Assembly (NCBI RefSeq): GCF_900104035.1
Contig: NZ_FNIT01000005.1
Location: 124,001-188,000 of the forward strand
Direction: 5' to 3'
DNA length: 64,000 bases
From: Aureimonas jatrophae
GTDB lineage: Bacteria > Pseudomonadota > Alphaproteobacteria > Rhizobiales > Rhizobiaceae
How positions within the stretch are numbered: position 1 is the stretch's first letter; each line of letters opens with the position of its first letter. Below the pieces are notes generated by a model. It did no database searches, was not told the origin of the DNA, and worked only from the letters and a program-made list of their open reading frames with translations. This document shows, piece by piece, positions 7,832 through 16,840 of the stretch. The position numbers and the translations under genes were made by a program.

Positions 7832-9649
7832 TCAGTCGAGCTTTCGCACCGGTAGGAAGTTCACGGCCTTGCCCTCGAAGCGTCCCGTGGCCGAGGGCAT
7901 CGTACCCTTGCGCGTGAATCCGCGGTCGAACACCGTGTCGGGCTTTTCGCCGATCAAGTTGTCGGCCACGGGACGAGCCATCGGCGTCTCAATGGCCCGG
8001 CGCTCGGGCGCGGTGATCAGCGAGGCGATCTCGATGCGGCGCGCGATGGCCTGGGCGGAGGCCGGCGTCACCGAACTGGAGCGTGCGGTGCTGCGCGGCT
8101 GGACCGCCGTGTCGCCCACCACGCGCCCGCCCTTGCCGGAGCGGACCGCGACCGGGGCCGGCGCAGCGGACCGCTCAAGCGAGGCGACCTGCACGGGCTT
8201 CTCGTCCGGCCGGGCCGGGGCCGCGGTCACGGCCGCCAGGATCGGCGAGGCGGCGACATGCGCGGCACGGCTCGCGGCCGGGGCCTCGAGCGACGCCGCG
8301 GCGGCGATGATCGCCTCCGGCGTCAGGTCAGGCGCGACCTTCGGCGCCGCGGCCGCAGCAACCAGACCTGGCCGAGGCGTCGGCGAAACAAGCGCCGCGA
8401 CGACGGTCTCGGACGGTGCATGAGCGCTGGCGCGGAGCACGGCCTCGAACGGCGGGCGCTCGCGCGGCATGGGAACGGAGTAGGCGAGCTGGCCGGGAGC
8501 GGACGGTGCGACCTCCTGCTCCTCGATCGCCGCCACGAGTTGGCTGGGCAGCTCCGCCGGCGGGGGAGCGGGCGGCGCCGCGCCGCCGGCCAGGGCCGGA
8601 CGGTTGGCGGCGAAGGTCGGCAGCGGAACCCGGCCGGGGGCGAGCGCGGCGACCTGGACTTCGGGCTCCTGCGTCGGGATGCCGGCGGGCGGCGTCGCAC
8701 GGCCGGGCGCGGAGCCGTCGAAGGAGTCGCGCTCGGGCATGGGAAGACCGGCGGGCAGCGTCGTGGCGCGTTTGGGCGGCACGGGCGCCGCTTCCGCGAC
8801 CGCCACGGCCGGCTCGGGAGCGCGACGTGCCGGACGCGCGGCGGCCGGCGCGGTCTGCGCCTCGGCCTCGTCCTCGGCCTCATCGGCGCCGCCGCCGAAG
8901 ATCGCCGCCAGAAGCGAGCGGCCTCCGCCCGTGCGGCCGCCCGAGCCCGACGCGATCTGCACGTCGTTGGCGCCCTTGCGCTTGGCGTAGGACGCGAGCG
9001 CCGTCTCGTAGCCCGGCAGCGGCTTGCCGTCGGCAGGCAAGTGGATCGTGTTGCCGCGCGGGAAGACGCTGGCGAGCTCGGTGCGACTCATTCGCGGCCA
9101 GTAACGGCCCTTGCCCGTGTCGTAGTGGACGAAGGGCGAACCCGAGCGCGGATAATAGCCGACGCCGCCGATCTGCATCTTGAGGCCGATGTCGCGCAGC
9201 TTCTTGAGCGGGACGTCGGGCAGGTACCAGTCCACCGCCTTGCCGCTCATGTGGAGCGAGGTTCCCGCCACGCCCGAGGAGCGCGAGCGAAGCATCTTGT
9301 TCGTGCCGGGCGAGCGGTAGCCGCCGATGACGTGGATATAGTCGCGCGAGCCGGACTGCTTGTAGGCCTCGTAGAGGAGATCCAGCAGCTTCGGGTCCAT
9401 GTTCGTGGGCTTGTTCTCGCGCCAGTCGCGCAGGGCCCAGTTCGCCTTCTTGAGGCCGTCGGGCAGGAACTTGCCGTCCCGCTTGTAGGTGATCTCGGTC
9501 TTCTCACGCAGGTGGACGTGATAGAGCTTGAGGGTTCGGGTCTCGGCGGCGGCCTGCGCCGTCACGCTGAACCCCGCAACCAGGCCTGCCAGAAGGATCG
9601 CTGCGCGCTTCAAGGCGCGTCGCGACACGCATTCGGTCCGTCCGAGCAT
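7832..9649 (-). CDS. DUF882 / YcbK-like M15-type peptidase domain protein with long C-terminal tail
   Basis: 605 residues. A signal peptide (to about residue 35) is followed by a DUF882 domain (about 35-200) related to zinc D-Ala-D-Ala peptidases: HVIGGYRSPGTNKMLRSRS, SLHMSGKAVDWYLPD and FVHYDTGKGRYWPR give the expected His, Asp and His metal ligands. The remaining ~400 residues are low-complexity Ala/Pro-rich sequence ending in a conserved-looking GRFEGKAVNFLPVRKLD. The role is probably peptidoglycan trimming or anchoring in the periplasm; this is inferred from the family. The tail is much longer than in the short E. coli YcbK. A candidate CtrA-like site and inverted repeats lie upstream. 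Confidence 0.85.
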   Translation of the reverse strand: MLGRTECVSRRALKRAAILLAGLVAGFSVTAQAAAETRTLKLYHVHLREKTEITYKRDGKFLPDGLKKANWALRDWRENKPTNMDPKLLDLLYEAYKQSGSRDYIHVIGGYRSPGTNKMLRSRSSGVAGTSLHMSGKAVDWYLPDVPLKKLRDIGLKMQIGGVGYYPRSGSPFVHYDTGKGRYWPRMSRTELASVFPRGNTIHLPADGKPLPGYETALASYAKRKGANDVQIASGSGGRTGGGRSLLAAIFGGGADEAEDEAEAQTAPAAARPARRAPEPAVAVAEAAPVPPKRATTLPAGLPMPERDSFDGSAPGRATPPAGIPTQEPEVQVAALAPGRVPLPTFAANRPALAGGAAPPAPPPAELPSQLVAAIEEQEVAPSAPGQLAYSVPMPRERPPFEAVLRASAHAPSETVVAALVSPTPRPGLVAAAAAPKVAPDLTPEAIIAAAASLEAPAASRAAHVAASPILAAVTAAPARPDEKPVQVASLERSAAPAPVAVRSGKGGRVVGDTAVQPRSTARSSSVTPASAQAIARRIEIASLITAPERRAIETPMARPVADNLIGEKPDTVFDRGFTRKGTMPSATGRFEGKAVNFLPVRKLD

Positions 9650-9735
9650 GCGGTTCCATATCCCCCAGTGCGCCTGGTCCGACGATTCGTGTCCCCGACG
9701 TCGGTCGGCGGAAGGCTCAATTCCATGAGCCTAGT

Positions 9736-9831
9736 CCACAATGACTGCGGCATGAAAATGACACCTGCCGAATTTCTCACCCACTACACAGGAAAATGGT
9801 TAACGGCACGTAAAATCGACCGTCATTGTGG
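9736..9831. promoter_or_regulatory. Inverted repeat pair and CtrA-like site upstream of the DUF882 gene
   Basis: CCACAATGAC at 9736-9745 is matched by its exact complement GTCATTGTGG at 9822-9831, 76 bases apart. Between them, TTAA-N7-TAAA at 9800-9814 resembles the alphaproteobacterial CtrA box TTAA-N7-TTAA, and TTAACCAT is read on the minus strand at 9803-9796. All lie in the 190-base gap that must hold the DUF882 promoter. Confidence 0.4.
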
Positions 9832-9839
9832 CGCCCCCG

Positions 9840-11207
9840 TCACGCGCCCCGTCCGCTCAAGCCGTAAAGCTCCATCTTTCGGTACAGGGTCGAGCGACCG
9901 ATTCGCAGGCTTCGCGCGGCGGCGGTCATGCTTCCGCCGTGAAACTGCAGGGCCTTCACGATCGTCTCGCGCTCCACCTCGGCGAGACTGGACAGGGAAG
10001 CCGGCGACTCGGAAAAAGGCTCGGTCGCGTGACCGGGATCGGGATCTGCGACCCCGTCGTCGGCGGATGCGGGCGGCCAATCGAACGCCGCCAGACCGAG
10101 CACGGGTGTGTCGGCCAGGACCACCGCCCTGAGGACCGCGTGGCGCAGCTCCCGGATATTCCCGGGCCAGTCTCGCTGCGACAGCTGCCGCACGGCATCC
10201 GGATCGGCCCGGAACGCCCGCCCCGTCTCGGCGGCCTCCGCGACGAAGCGCCGGATGAGCTCCGGTATCTCGTCGCGTCGCTCGCGCAGCGGCGGCACCT
10301 CGATCTCGAACACCGCAAGACGCCAGTACAGATCCTCCCGGAACGATCCCGCACGCACCATGGCGGCCAGGTCCCGGTGGGTCGCGGCGATGACGCGCAC
10401 GTCGACGCGGCGGGGCCGGCGCGCACCCACCGGATCGATCTCGCCATCCTCCAGCACCCGCAGGAGCTTGGCCTGCAGCGCGGGTGCGAGGTCGCCGACC
10501 TCGTCCAGGAGCAGCGTGCCACCGTCCGCCTCGGCGAAGCGACCGGGATGACGCTCGGTCGCGCCCGAGAACGCGCCGCGCTCGTGGCCGAAGAGAAGGC
10601 TCTCGGCGAGGTCCGCCGGTAGCGCCGCGCAGTTGACCGCCAGAAACGGCCGGTCCGCCCGCGGTCCCAGTTCCACGATGCGTCGCGCGAGCCACTCCTT
10701 GCCGCTGCCGGTTTCGCCCCGGACGAGGATCGGCGCGGCCGATCGCGCCACCTTTTCCGCCAGTCGCAGCGTCCGGCCCATCGGCGTGTGCGGCTCGGGC
10801 GATCCGGGTCGCGCGACGCCCGGAGGCGTCGCGCCGCGTGCGGCCGTCACCGCCCGCACGAGTCGGGACGGCGTCACGGGCTTGACGATGAAGTCGCAGG
10901 CCCCGGCCCGCATGGCCTCGACCGCGTCCTCCACCCTGTCGCTCGCGGTCTGAACGATCGCCGGGACGCCGGCCGCGACCGCTCCGCCGACCACGCTCAG
11001 CCCGCTGCCGTCCGGCAGGCCGAGATCCACGAGCGCCAGGTCGAACCGCTCATAACTCAGGAGACGCAGCGCCTCCTGAACGCCGCCCGCGGTCGTCACG
11101 CGGCCGCCGACCGACGCGAGTTGCGCCTGCAGGAGGCGCGCGGCGACCGGCTCGTCCTCCACGAGGAGGACCCGGAAGCGTTGATCGGATTCGCATTCGT
11201 CCCGCAT
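9840..11207 (-). CDS. Sigma54-dependent response regulator (REC-AAA+-Fis)
   Basis: 455 residues. Receiver domain at about 12-125 with VLLVEDE, phospho-acceptor Asp61 in ALVDLGLPDG and the conserved Lys in FIVKPVTPS. The AAA+ domain has Walker A GETGSGKEW, Walker B GTLLLDEVGDL and the sigma54-contact loop as GAFSGA instead of GAFTGA. The C-terminal Fis-type helix-turn-helix (SMTAAARSLRIGRSTLYRKM) binds DNA. The start ATG at 11205-11207 precedes the receiver directly. No histidine kinase is adjacent, so it is an orphan here; targets are unknown. pepF is transcribed divergently 76 bases away. Confidence 0.93.
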   Translation of the reverse strand: MRDECESDQRFRVLLVEDEPVAARLLQAQLASVGGRVTTAGGVQEALRLLSYERFDLALVDLGLPDGSGLSVVGGAVAAGVPAIVQTASDRVEDAVEAMRAGACDFIVKPVTPSRLVRAVTAARGATPPGVARPGSPEPHTPMGRTLRLAEKVARSAAPILVRGETGSGKEWLARRIVELGPRADRPFLAVNCAALPADLAESLLFGHERGAFSGATERHPGRFAEADGGTLLLDEVGDLAPALQAKLLRVLEDGEIDPVGARRPRRVDVRVIAATHRDLAAMVRAGSFREDLYWRLAVFEIEVPPLRERRDEIPELIRRFVAEAAETGRAFRADPDAVRQLSQRDWPGNIRELRHAVLRAVVLADTPVLGLAAFDWPPASADDGVADPDPGHATEPFSESPASLSSLAEVERETIVKALQFHGGSMTAAARSLRIGRSTLYRKMELYGLSGRGA

Positions 11208-11283
11208 CGCGCCAATATGTCGGCCGGGGGTGAAGACTTCGCTTCGCCGACCCGTCCGATTAGAGCCAACGAGATCCCCTCCC

Positions 11284-13098
11284 ATGCACGACACGGCCCT
11301 GCCCTCTCCCGTCGCACTGCCCGAGGGCCAGGAGCGCCTGCCGGAATGGAACCTGGCGGACCTCTATGGCGGGATCGACGCGCCGGAGATCGACCGGGAC
11401 ATCGCGGAAGGCGCAAAGCGCGCCAACGCGTTCCAAGCCCGCTGGCGCGGCCGGCTGGAGGAGGCCGCGGGCGACAACACGCTGGGTGAGGCGATCGCGG
11501 AGTTCGAGAGCATCGAGGATCTCCTCGGGCGTCTCGTCTCCTATGCGGGTCTCGCCTATGCCGGCGATACGGCCGACCCCCGCATCGCCAAGTTCTACGG
11601 AGATATCCAGGCCAGCGTCACCGAGATCTCCTCGCGCCTCCTGTTCTTCGCGCTGGAGCTGAACCGCATCGACGATGCGACGATCGACGGCGCCATGGAG
11701 CGCGATCCGCGTCTGGCGCACTACCGGCCCTGGATCGTGGATCTGCGCCAGGACAAGCCCTATCAGCTCGAGGAACGGGTCGAGGAACTGTTCCACGAGA
11801 AGTCCGTGACGGGCCACGGCGCCTGGAACCGCCTGTTCGACGAGACCATGACGGCGCTGCGCTTCGAGGTCGACGGCGAAACCCTCGCGCTGGAGGAGGC
11901 TTTGAACCTCCTGCAGGATCCCGATCGCGAGAAGCGCCGCAAGGCGTCCGAAAGCCTGTCGGGCGTCTTCGCCGCCAACGGGCGCACCTTCTCTTTGATC
12001 ACCAACACGCTCGCCAAGGACAAGGAAATCTCGGACCGCTGGCGCGGCTTTGCGGACGTCGCCGATTCACGCCACCTCGCCAATCGCGTCGAGCGCGAGG
12101 TGGTGGATGCGCTCGCCGCGGCGGTCGCGGACAGCTACGGCTCCATCTCGCACCGCTACTATGCGCTCAAGGCCCGTTGGCTCGGCCTCGACCGCCTCGA
12201 GTTCTTCGACCGCAACGCCCCGCTGCCGGGCGCCTCGCGTCGCACGATACCCTGGAGAGAGGCGCAGGATACGGTGCTTTCGGCCTATCGCGGCTTCTCG
12301 CCGGAGATGGAGGAGATCGCGCGCCAGTTCTTCGACCGGCGATGGATCGACGCCGCGATCCGTCCGGGCAAGGCACCGGGCGCTTTCTCGCACCCGACCG
12401 TTCCTTCGGCACACCCCTATGTTCTGGTGAACTATCTCGGCAAGCCGCGCGACGTCATGACCCTGGCCCATGAGCTCGGCCATGGCGTCCACCAGGTTCT
12501 GGCGGGCACGCAGGGCCCGCTCATGTCGCAAACGCCGCTGACGCTGGCCGAGACGGCCTCGGTGTTCGGCGAGATGCTGACCTTCCGCTCGCTGCTGGCG
12601 CAGGCGCGCGACGACGCCGAACGGCGCACGCTCCTCGCCTCCAAGGTGGAGGACATGATCAATACGGTGATCCGCCAGATCGCCTTCTACCTGTTCGAGC
12701 GCGAGGTCCATCTGGAGCGTCGGCGCGGCGAGCTGACGGTGGATCGCATCGGCGAGATCTGGCGCGATGTCCAGGGCCGCTCGCTGGGTCCCGCCGTGCA
12801 TCTGGGACCCGGCTACGAGGTCTGGTGGAGCTATGTGCCCCACTTCATCCACTCGCCCTTCTACGTCTACGCCTATGCCTTCGGCGACTGCCTCGTGAAC
12901 TCGCTCTACGCGGTCTACCAGAACGCGGAAGCGGGATTTCAGGAGAAGTACTTCGCGATGCTGCGCGCCGGCGGCACGAAGCACCATACCGAACTGCTCG
13001 CGCCCTTCGGTCTCAATGCCGCCGACCCCGCCTTCTGGGCTCAGGGGCTCGCGGTGATCTCGGGCTTCATCGACGAGCTGGAGCGCATGGACGGCTAG
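11284..13098 (+). CDS. pepF: Oligoendopeptidase F (M3 family metallopeptidase)
   Basis: 604 residues, the usual size of M3B oligoendopeptidases, which cleave short peptides in the cytoplasm. The zinc motif HELGHGVHQ lies near residue 396, followed about 27 residues later by the glutamate of TLAETASVFGEML. The C-terminal YVPHFIHSPFYVYAYAFG segment is typical. The ATG at 11284 follows the divergent regulator's start by 76 bases. Its TAG stop shares the palindromic CTAG at 13095-13098 with the stop of the convergent rsm22-like gene. Confidence 0.95.
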   Translation: MHDTALPSPVALPEGQERLPEWNLADLYGGIDAPEIDRDIAEGAKRANAFQARWRGRLEEAAGDNTLGEAIAEFESIEDLLGRLVSYAGLAYAGDTADPRIAKFYGDIQASVTEISSRLLFFALELNRIDDATIDGAMERDPRLAHYRPWIVDLRQDKPYQLEERVEELFHEKSVTGHGAWNRLFDETMTALRFEVDGETLALEEALNLLQDPDREKRRKASESLSGVFAANGRTFSLITNTLAKDKEISDRWRGFADVADSRHLANRVEREVVDALAAAVADSYGSISHRYYALKARWLGLDRLEFFDRNAPLPGASRRTIPWREAQDTVLSAYRGFSPEMEEIARQFFDRRWIDAAIRPGKAPGAFSHPTVPSAHPYVLVNYLGKPRDVMTLAHELGHGVHQVLAGTQGPLMSQTPLTLAETASVFGEMLTFRSLLAQARDDAERRTLLASKVEDMINTVIRQIAFYLFEREVHLERRRGELTVDRIGEIWRDVQGRSLGPAVHLGPGYEVWWSYVPHFIHSPFYVYAYAFGDCLVNSLYAVYQNAEAGFQEKYFAMLRAGGTKHHTELLAPFGLNAADPAFWAQGLAVISGFIDELERMDG

Positions 13099-14054
13099 AA
13101 GCCGTCCCCCCAGTCGAGGCGGCGGGCGCGGCGGAAGCGCTCGCCGTCGCGCCGGGTGACCAGTTCCTCGGCCGCGCTGCCGTCGGGCCTGCAGAGCTTC
13201 AGATGGACCTTGCCCGAACCGCCGCGGGGCGGGGCAAGGACGCGCGCCGCCCGCGCGTCTGGCGCATCGCGCAGCAGCGCGACGTAGCTGAACTTCTCGT
13301 CCTCGAAGGGCACCTCCGCCCCCTTGGTGCGCAGGTGGACGCGCGAGCGCGCGACGCGCTGCGCAAAATGGCACCAGTCGGGTTCCCGGATCGGACAGGC
13401 GGCCTCGTGGGCACAGGGTGCGCCGACATGGGCGCCTTGCGCCAACAACTGGTCGCGGACAGCAAGGATGCGCCGCCAGCCGGCGGGCGTTCCCGGCTCC
13501 ACCACCACCAGCGCCCGGCGGGTCCGCGACCAGAGCACGTCGCAGAGCGGACCGATGCGCGCGGGCGGCAGTTCGTCGAGAACGTAGCTCAGCGTCACGA
13601 GATCGGCCGGCTCGCCGGTCGGATCCGCCAGAAGATCGGCGGCCCGCCAAGTCGGTTGAAACGCGAACGCTCCCTCGCACAATCGTTCGCCCACGTCCCG
13701 GATGGCCGGACTGGCCTCGAGCAGTTCAGCTGCTCCCAGCGTTCCAAACACGTCGACGGCCGCCCAGAGCGCGGTCCCGGGTCCCGCCCCCGCATCCAGA
13801 AGGCTCGCGGGCGCCAGGTCGGGCCTCGCCTGCGCGACGGCTTCCAGCGCTGCACGAACCGCCGCGAAGGTCGCCGGCAGGCGCGCCGCGACATAGGCCG
13901 CCGCAGCCCGGTCGTCGTGGAGGTGAAACGAGCCGTCGCGCGTCTCGGCCCGGTAGCGCTGCGTCAGGCGACCCGAGGCCTCGGCGAGGTCCGCGATCGG
14001 CCGGCCGGTCAGAAGCGCGTCGATGCGCGCGCGCAGGGTTACGGGCAGTTCCAT
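13095..14054 (-). CDS. Rsm22-type small ribosomal subunit methyltransferase-like protein
   Basis: 319 residues. The SAM-binding fold is seen in SLLDAGAGPGTALWA, with LVTLSYVLDELP and LVVVEPGTPAGWRRIL. The family-specific part GAHVGAPCAHEAACPIREPD and WCHF contains the cysteines of the Rsm22 region thought to bind a metal cluster. In mitochondria the homologue is needed for the small ribosomal subunit; bacterial function is inferred. The start ATG at 14052-14054 was chosen over a longer frame that lacks similarity. It is convergent with pepF and divergent from homospermidine synthase. Confidence 0.85.
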   Translation of the reverse strand: MELPVTLRARIDALLTGRPIADLAEASGRLTQRYRAETRDGSFHLHDDRAAAAYVAARLPATFAAVRAALEAVAQARPDLAPASLLDAGAGPGTALWAAVDVFGTLGAAELLEASPAIRDVGERLCEGAFAFQPTWRAADLLADPTGEPADLVTLSYVLDELPPARIGPLCDVLWSRTRRALVVVEPGTPAGWRRILAVRDQLLAQGAHVGAPCAHEAACPIREPDWCHFAQRVARSRVHLRTKGAEVPFEDEKFSYVALLRDAPDARAARVLAPPRGGSGKVHLKLCRPDGSAAEELVTRRDGERFRRARRLDWGDGF

Positions 14055-14218
14055 TGTCGCCTTTCCGGCCGCCGTTCCAGCTGGCGATAGCGCTTCGCGC
14101 GACCGGCTTGCAAACGGCGCCCCTTTTCTTTGACAGCGATCTCCTCTAGCCCACCCGCGAACATCCGGCGCGGCATCCCGGCCGCGCGACGCCCTTCGCA
14201 ACACGAGGACGCTTCTTC

Positions 14219-15664
14219 ATGGCGAACGAGAACCATCCGGTCCACGCGACCATCACCGGCCCGATCGTGATGATCGGCTTCGGTTCGATCGGACGCGGCA
14301 CGCTTCCGCTGATCGAGCGCCATTTCCACTACGACAAGAACCGCTTCACCGTGATCGATCCGAAGGATCACGACCGGCACCTTCTGGACGAACGCGGCAT
14401 CCGCTTCCGCCAGGAGGCCGTGACGCGACAAAACTACCGCGAGCTTCTCACCCCGCTTCTCACCGAGGGCGAGGGCCAGGGCTTCTGCGTGAACCTGTCG
14501 GTGGACACGGGCTCGCTGGATCTCATGAAGCTCTGCCGCGAGCTCGGCGTCCTCTACATCGACACCGTGGTCGAACCCTGGCTCGGCTTCTACTTCGACG
14601 AGAAGCTCGAGAACGCCGACCGCACGAACTACGCGCTGCGCGAAACGGTCCGCAAGGAAAAGCGCAAGAACCCCGGCGGCACGACCGCCGTGTCCACCTG
14701 CGGCGCCAACCCGGGCATGGTCTCCTGGTTCGTCAAGCAGGCGCTCGTGAACGTCGCACGCGATACCAACCTCGACTTCGAGGAACCCTCCTTCGATGAC
14801 CGCGAGGGCTGGGCGAAGCTGATGAAGAAGGTGGGCGTCAAGGGCGTCCATATCGCCGAGCGCGACACGCAGGTCGCCGCCTCGCCCAAGCCCCGCGACG
14901 TGTTCTGGAACACCTGGTCGGTCGAGGGCTTCCTGTCGGAGGGCATGCAGCCGGCTGAGCTCGGCTGGGGCACGCACGAGAAGTGGATGCCCAAGAACGC
15001 CCGTGAGCACAAGAAGGGCTGCCAGGCGGCGATCTATCTGGAGCAGCCCGGCGCGAACACGCGCGTGCGCTCCTGGTGCCCGACGCCGGGCGCGCAGTAC
15101 GGCTTCCTGGTCACCCACAACGAGAGCATCTCGATCGCGGACTACTTCACCCACCGCAACAAGGAGGGTGAGGTCACCTTCCGCCCGACCTGCCACTACG
15201 CCTACCACCCCTGCAACGACGCGGTCCTGTCGCTGCACGAGCTGTTCGGCGCAGCCGGCCGCATCCAGCCCGAACATCATGTCCTCGACGAGAACGAGCT
15301 GGTCGAGGGCATCGACGAGCTCGGCGTCCTTCTCTACGGCCATGAGAAGAACGCCTACTGGTACGGCTCGCAGCTGAGCCTGGAGGAGACGCGCCGCATC
15401 GCGCCGTACCAGAACGCGACAGGCCTCCAGGTCACGTCGGCGGTGCTCGCGGGCATGGTCTGGGCGCTGGAGAACCCGGAAGCCGGCATCGTCGAGGCCG
15501 ACGAGATGGACTACCGGCGCTGCCTCGAGGTCCAGCTCCCCTACCTCGGCCCCGTAAAGGGCTACTACACGGACTGGACACCGCTCACCGACCGGCCCGG
15601 CCTGTTCCCGGAGGACCTCGACGAGAAGGACCCCTGGCAGTTCCGGAACATCCTCGTACGCTGA
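14219..15664 (+). CDS. hss: Homospermidine synthase
   Basis: 481 residues. It makes sym-homospermidine from putrescine (and spermidine) with NAD as prosthetic group; homospermidine is a main polyamine in many Hyphomicrobiales. Seen: the N-terminal nucleotide-binding GPIVMIGFGSIGRGTLPLI, DTVVEPWLGFYFD, TAVSTCGANPGMVSWFVKQA and the C-terminal AYHPCNDAVLSLHEL. The ATG at 14219 is preceded by a GAGGA site. A terminator follows. The gene stands alone. Confidence 0.96.
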   Translation: MANENHPVHATITGPIVMIGFGSIGRGTLPLIERHFHYDKNRFTVIDPKDHDRHLLDERGIRFRQEAVTRQNYRELLTPLLTEGEGQGFCVNLSVDTGSLDLMKLCRELGVLYIDTVVEPWLGFYFDEKLENADRTNYALRETVRKEKRKNPGGTTAVSTCGANPGMVSWFVKQALVNVARDTNLDFEEPSFDDREGWAKLMKKVGVKGVHIAERDTQVAASPKPRDVFWNTWSVEGFLSEGMQPAELGWGTHEKWMPKNAREHKKGCQAAIYLEQPGANTRVRSWCPTPGAQYGFLVTHNESISIADYFTHRNKEGEVTFRPTCHYAYHPCNDAVLSLHELFGAAGRIQPEHHVLDENELVEGIDELGVLLYGHEKNAYWYGSQLSLEETRRIAPYQNATGLQVTSAVLAGMVWALENPEAGIVEADEMDYRRCLEVQLPYLGPVKGYYTDWTPLTDRPGLFPEDLDEKDPWQFRNILVR

Positions 15665-15708
15665 GCGTCGTTCGACGCTTGACGAATGATCTCGTTCATA
15701 GGACCAAT

Positions 15709-15737
15709 AAAAAGTCGCGCTCCGGCGCGGCTTTTTT
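15709..15737 (+). terminator. Rho-independent terminator of hss
   Basis: AAAAGTCGCGC (15710-15720) pairs with GCGCGGCTTTT (15725-15735) around a TCCG loop, with one G-U pair, then T's. 45 bases after the hss stop. Confidence 0.85.
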
Positions 15738-15813
15738 GCTTCCGGCTGGCAATATGATGTGTCTGCACTACCATTGAGTCCCAAGCGTCTGACGCTGAAG
15801 GGAGTTTTGGTTC

Positions 15814-16269
15814 ATGGGCGAGTTTTCGACGGATGCCCAGCGTAAACGTTCCGTGATCAAGGAGATCATGGACGCCATCATGTCCGGCTCGTCGGGTTCG
15901 ATTGCGCGCCATCTCGCCCCGGGCGCCATCTTCTCCAACAAAAGCAACGCCGGCATCATCGACGCGCCCTGGTTCAGCCGCATGGAGGGCGAGTACCGCC
16001 TTCAGGGCGAGGACGAGGCGAAGTCGTTCCTGAACGAGTTGCTGCGGCGGGCGACCTACATCAGCTACAAGCCGCGCGGCACGCTGATCGAGGACGACGA
16101 GGCCGCCAGCCGTTGCGACTGGACGCGGCAGGACGAAAGCAACGGTTCGCTCGTCACCGGAACCACCATGTACTGGTTCGGCTTCACGTCCGACGGGCGC
16201 ATCCGCTCGATCGAGTCCATCGCCTCGATCCACTCGGTGATCCCCGCGCGACGCTCCGACGCCGCGTGA
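15814..16269 (+). CDS. NTF2-like (SnoaL-type) protein
   Basis: 151 residues. It has the pattern of an NTF2-like alpha+beta cone: an N-terminal helix (KEIMDAIMSGSSGSIARHLAP), then AIFSNKSNAG, a helix containing KSFLNELLRRATYI and three beta strands ending in GRIRSIESIASIHS. Such proteins bind small molecules or are accessory domains; no catalytic residues can be assigned. The ATG at 15814 is 76 bases after the hss terminator, so it has its own promoter. Function is unknown. Confidence 0.65.
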   Translation: MGEFSTDAQRKRSVIKEIMDAIMSGSSGSIARHLAPGAIFSNKSNAGIIDAPWFSRMEGEYRLQGEDEAKSFLNELLRRATYISYKPRGTLIEDDEAASRCDWTRQDESNGSLVTGTTMYWFGFTSDGRIRSIESIASIHSVIPARRSDAA

Positions 16270-16361
16270 GTTGTGGATCGCCGCGAGCGGGTGCTGGTGC
16301 AGCCTTCGCACTTCGTTAAGATTTGAACGACCGATTCTTCTCTGCCGGACCCGGACCCGAC

Positions 16362-16730
16362 ATGCGCCATCCGTTTTTCGCCCTCAGCGCCCTTGCCGTG
16401 CTTCTGACCGGCTGCCAGTCGGCGCCGACCGCCCGCATCGCCACCGCTCCCACGCCAGCCGGTTTCGAGGGCAACTGGCGCTCCGTGGGCGGCCCGGTCG
16501 CCTATACCGCGACCTTCGCGGGCGGGCGCTTCACCTCGCGCGAGTCCGCCACCGGCGCCGTATTGGCCGAGGGCAACTACACCAAGACCGGTCCGGCGCA
16601 GACCTCGATCATCTACCGCTCGGCCGCGCGCGGCGAGCAGACGTCGGTGAACTGCAACCAGATGGCGGCCGATCGCCTGGCCTGCGTCAACTCGGCCGGC
16701 GCCCGCTTCGAGTTGTCGCGCAGCGCCTAA
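16362..16730 (+). CDS. omp10: Omp10-like outer membrane lipoprotein
   Basis: 122 residues. The N-terminus is a lipoprotein signal with lipobox LTGC (cysteine near residue 19). The rest parallels Brucella Omp10: PAGFEGNWRSVGGPVAYTAT, LAEGNY, SVNCNQMAADRLACVNSAGA and RFELSRS. Omp10 is an outer membrane lipoprotein related to the AprI/Inh inhibitor beta-barrel; two cysteines could form a disulfide. I start at ATG 16362, since an upstream TTG would break the lipoprotein signal. hemH follows 110 bases downstream, the same pair as in Brucella as I recall. Confidence 0.88.
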   Translation: MRHPFFALSALAVLLTGCQSAPTARIATAPTPAGFEGNWRSVGGPVAYTATFAGGRFTSRESATGAVLAEGNYTKTGPAQTSIIYRSAARGEQTSVNCNQMAADRLACVNSAGARFELSRSA

Positions 16731-16840
16731 CCGGGCCGAACGGCGAGCCGCATGGCTCGGGCCGGGTTCCATCCTATATGTCGCCTGCCCGCGCGCATCG
16801 CTGCGCGGGCCTGTCCGCGACCCGAGGATGAAGCCGCCGC

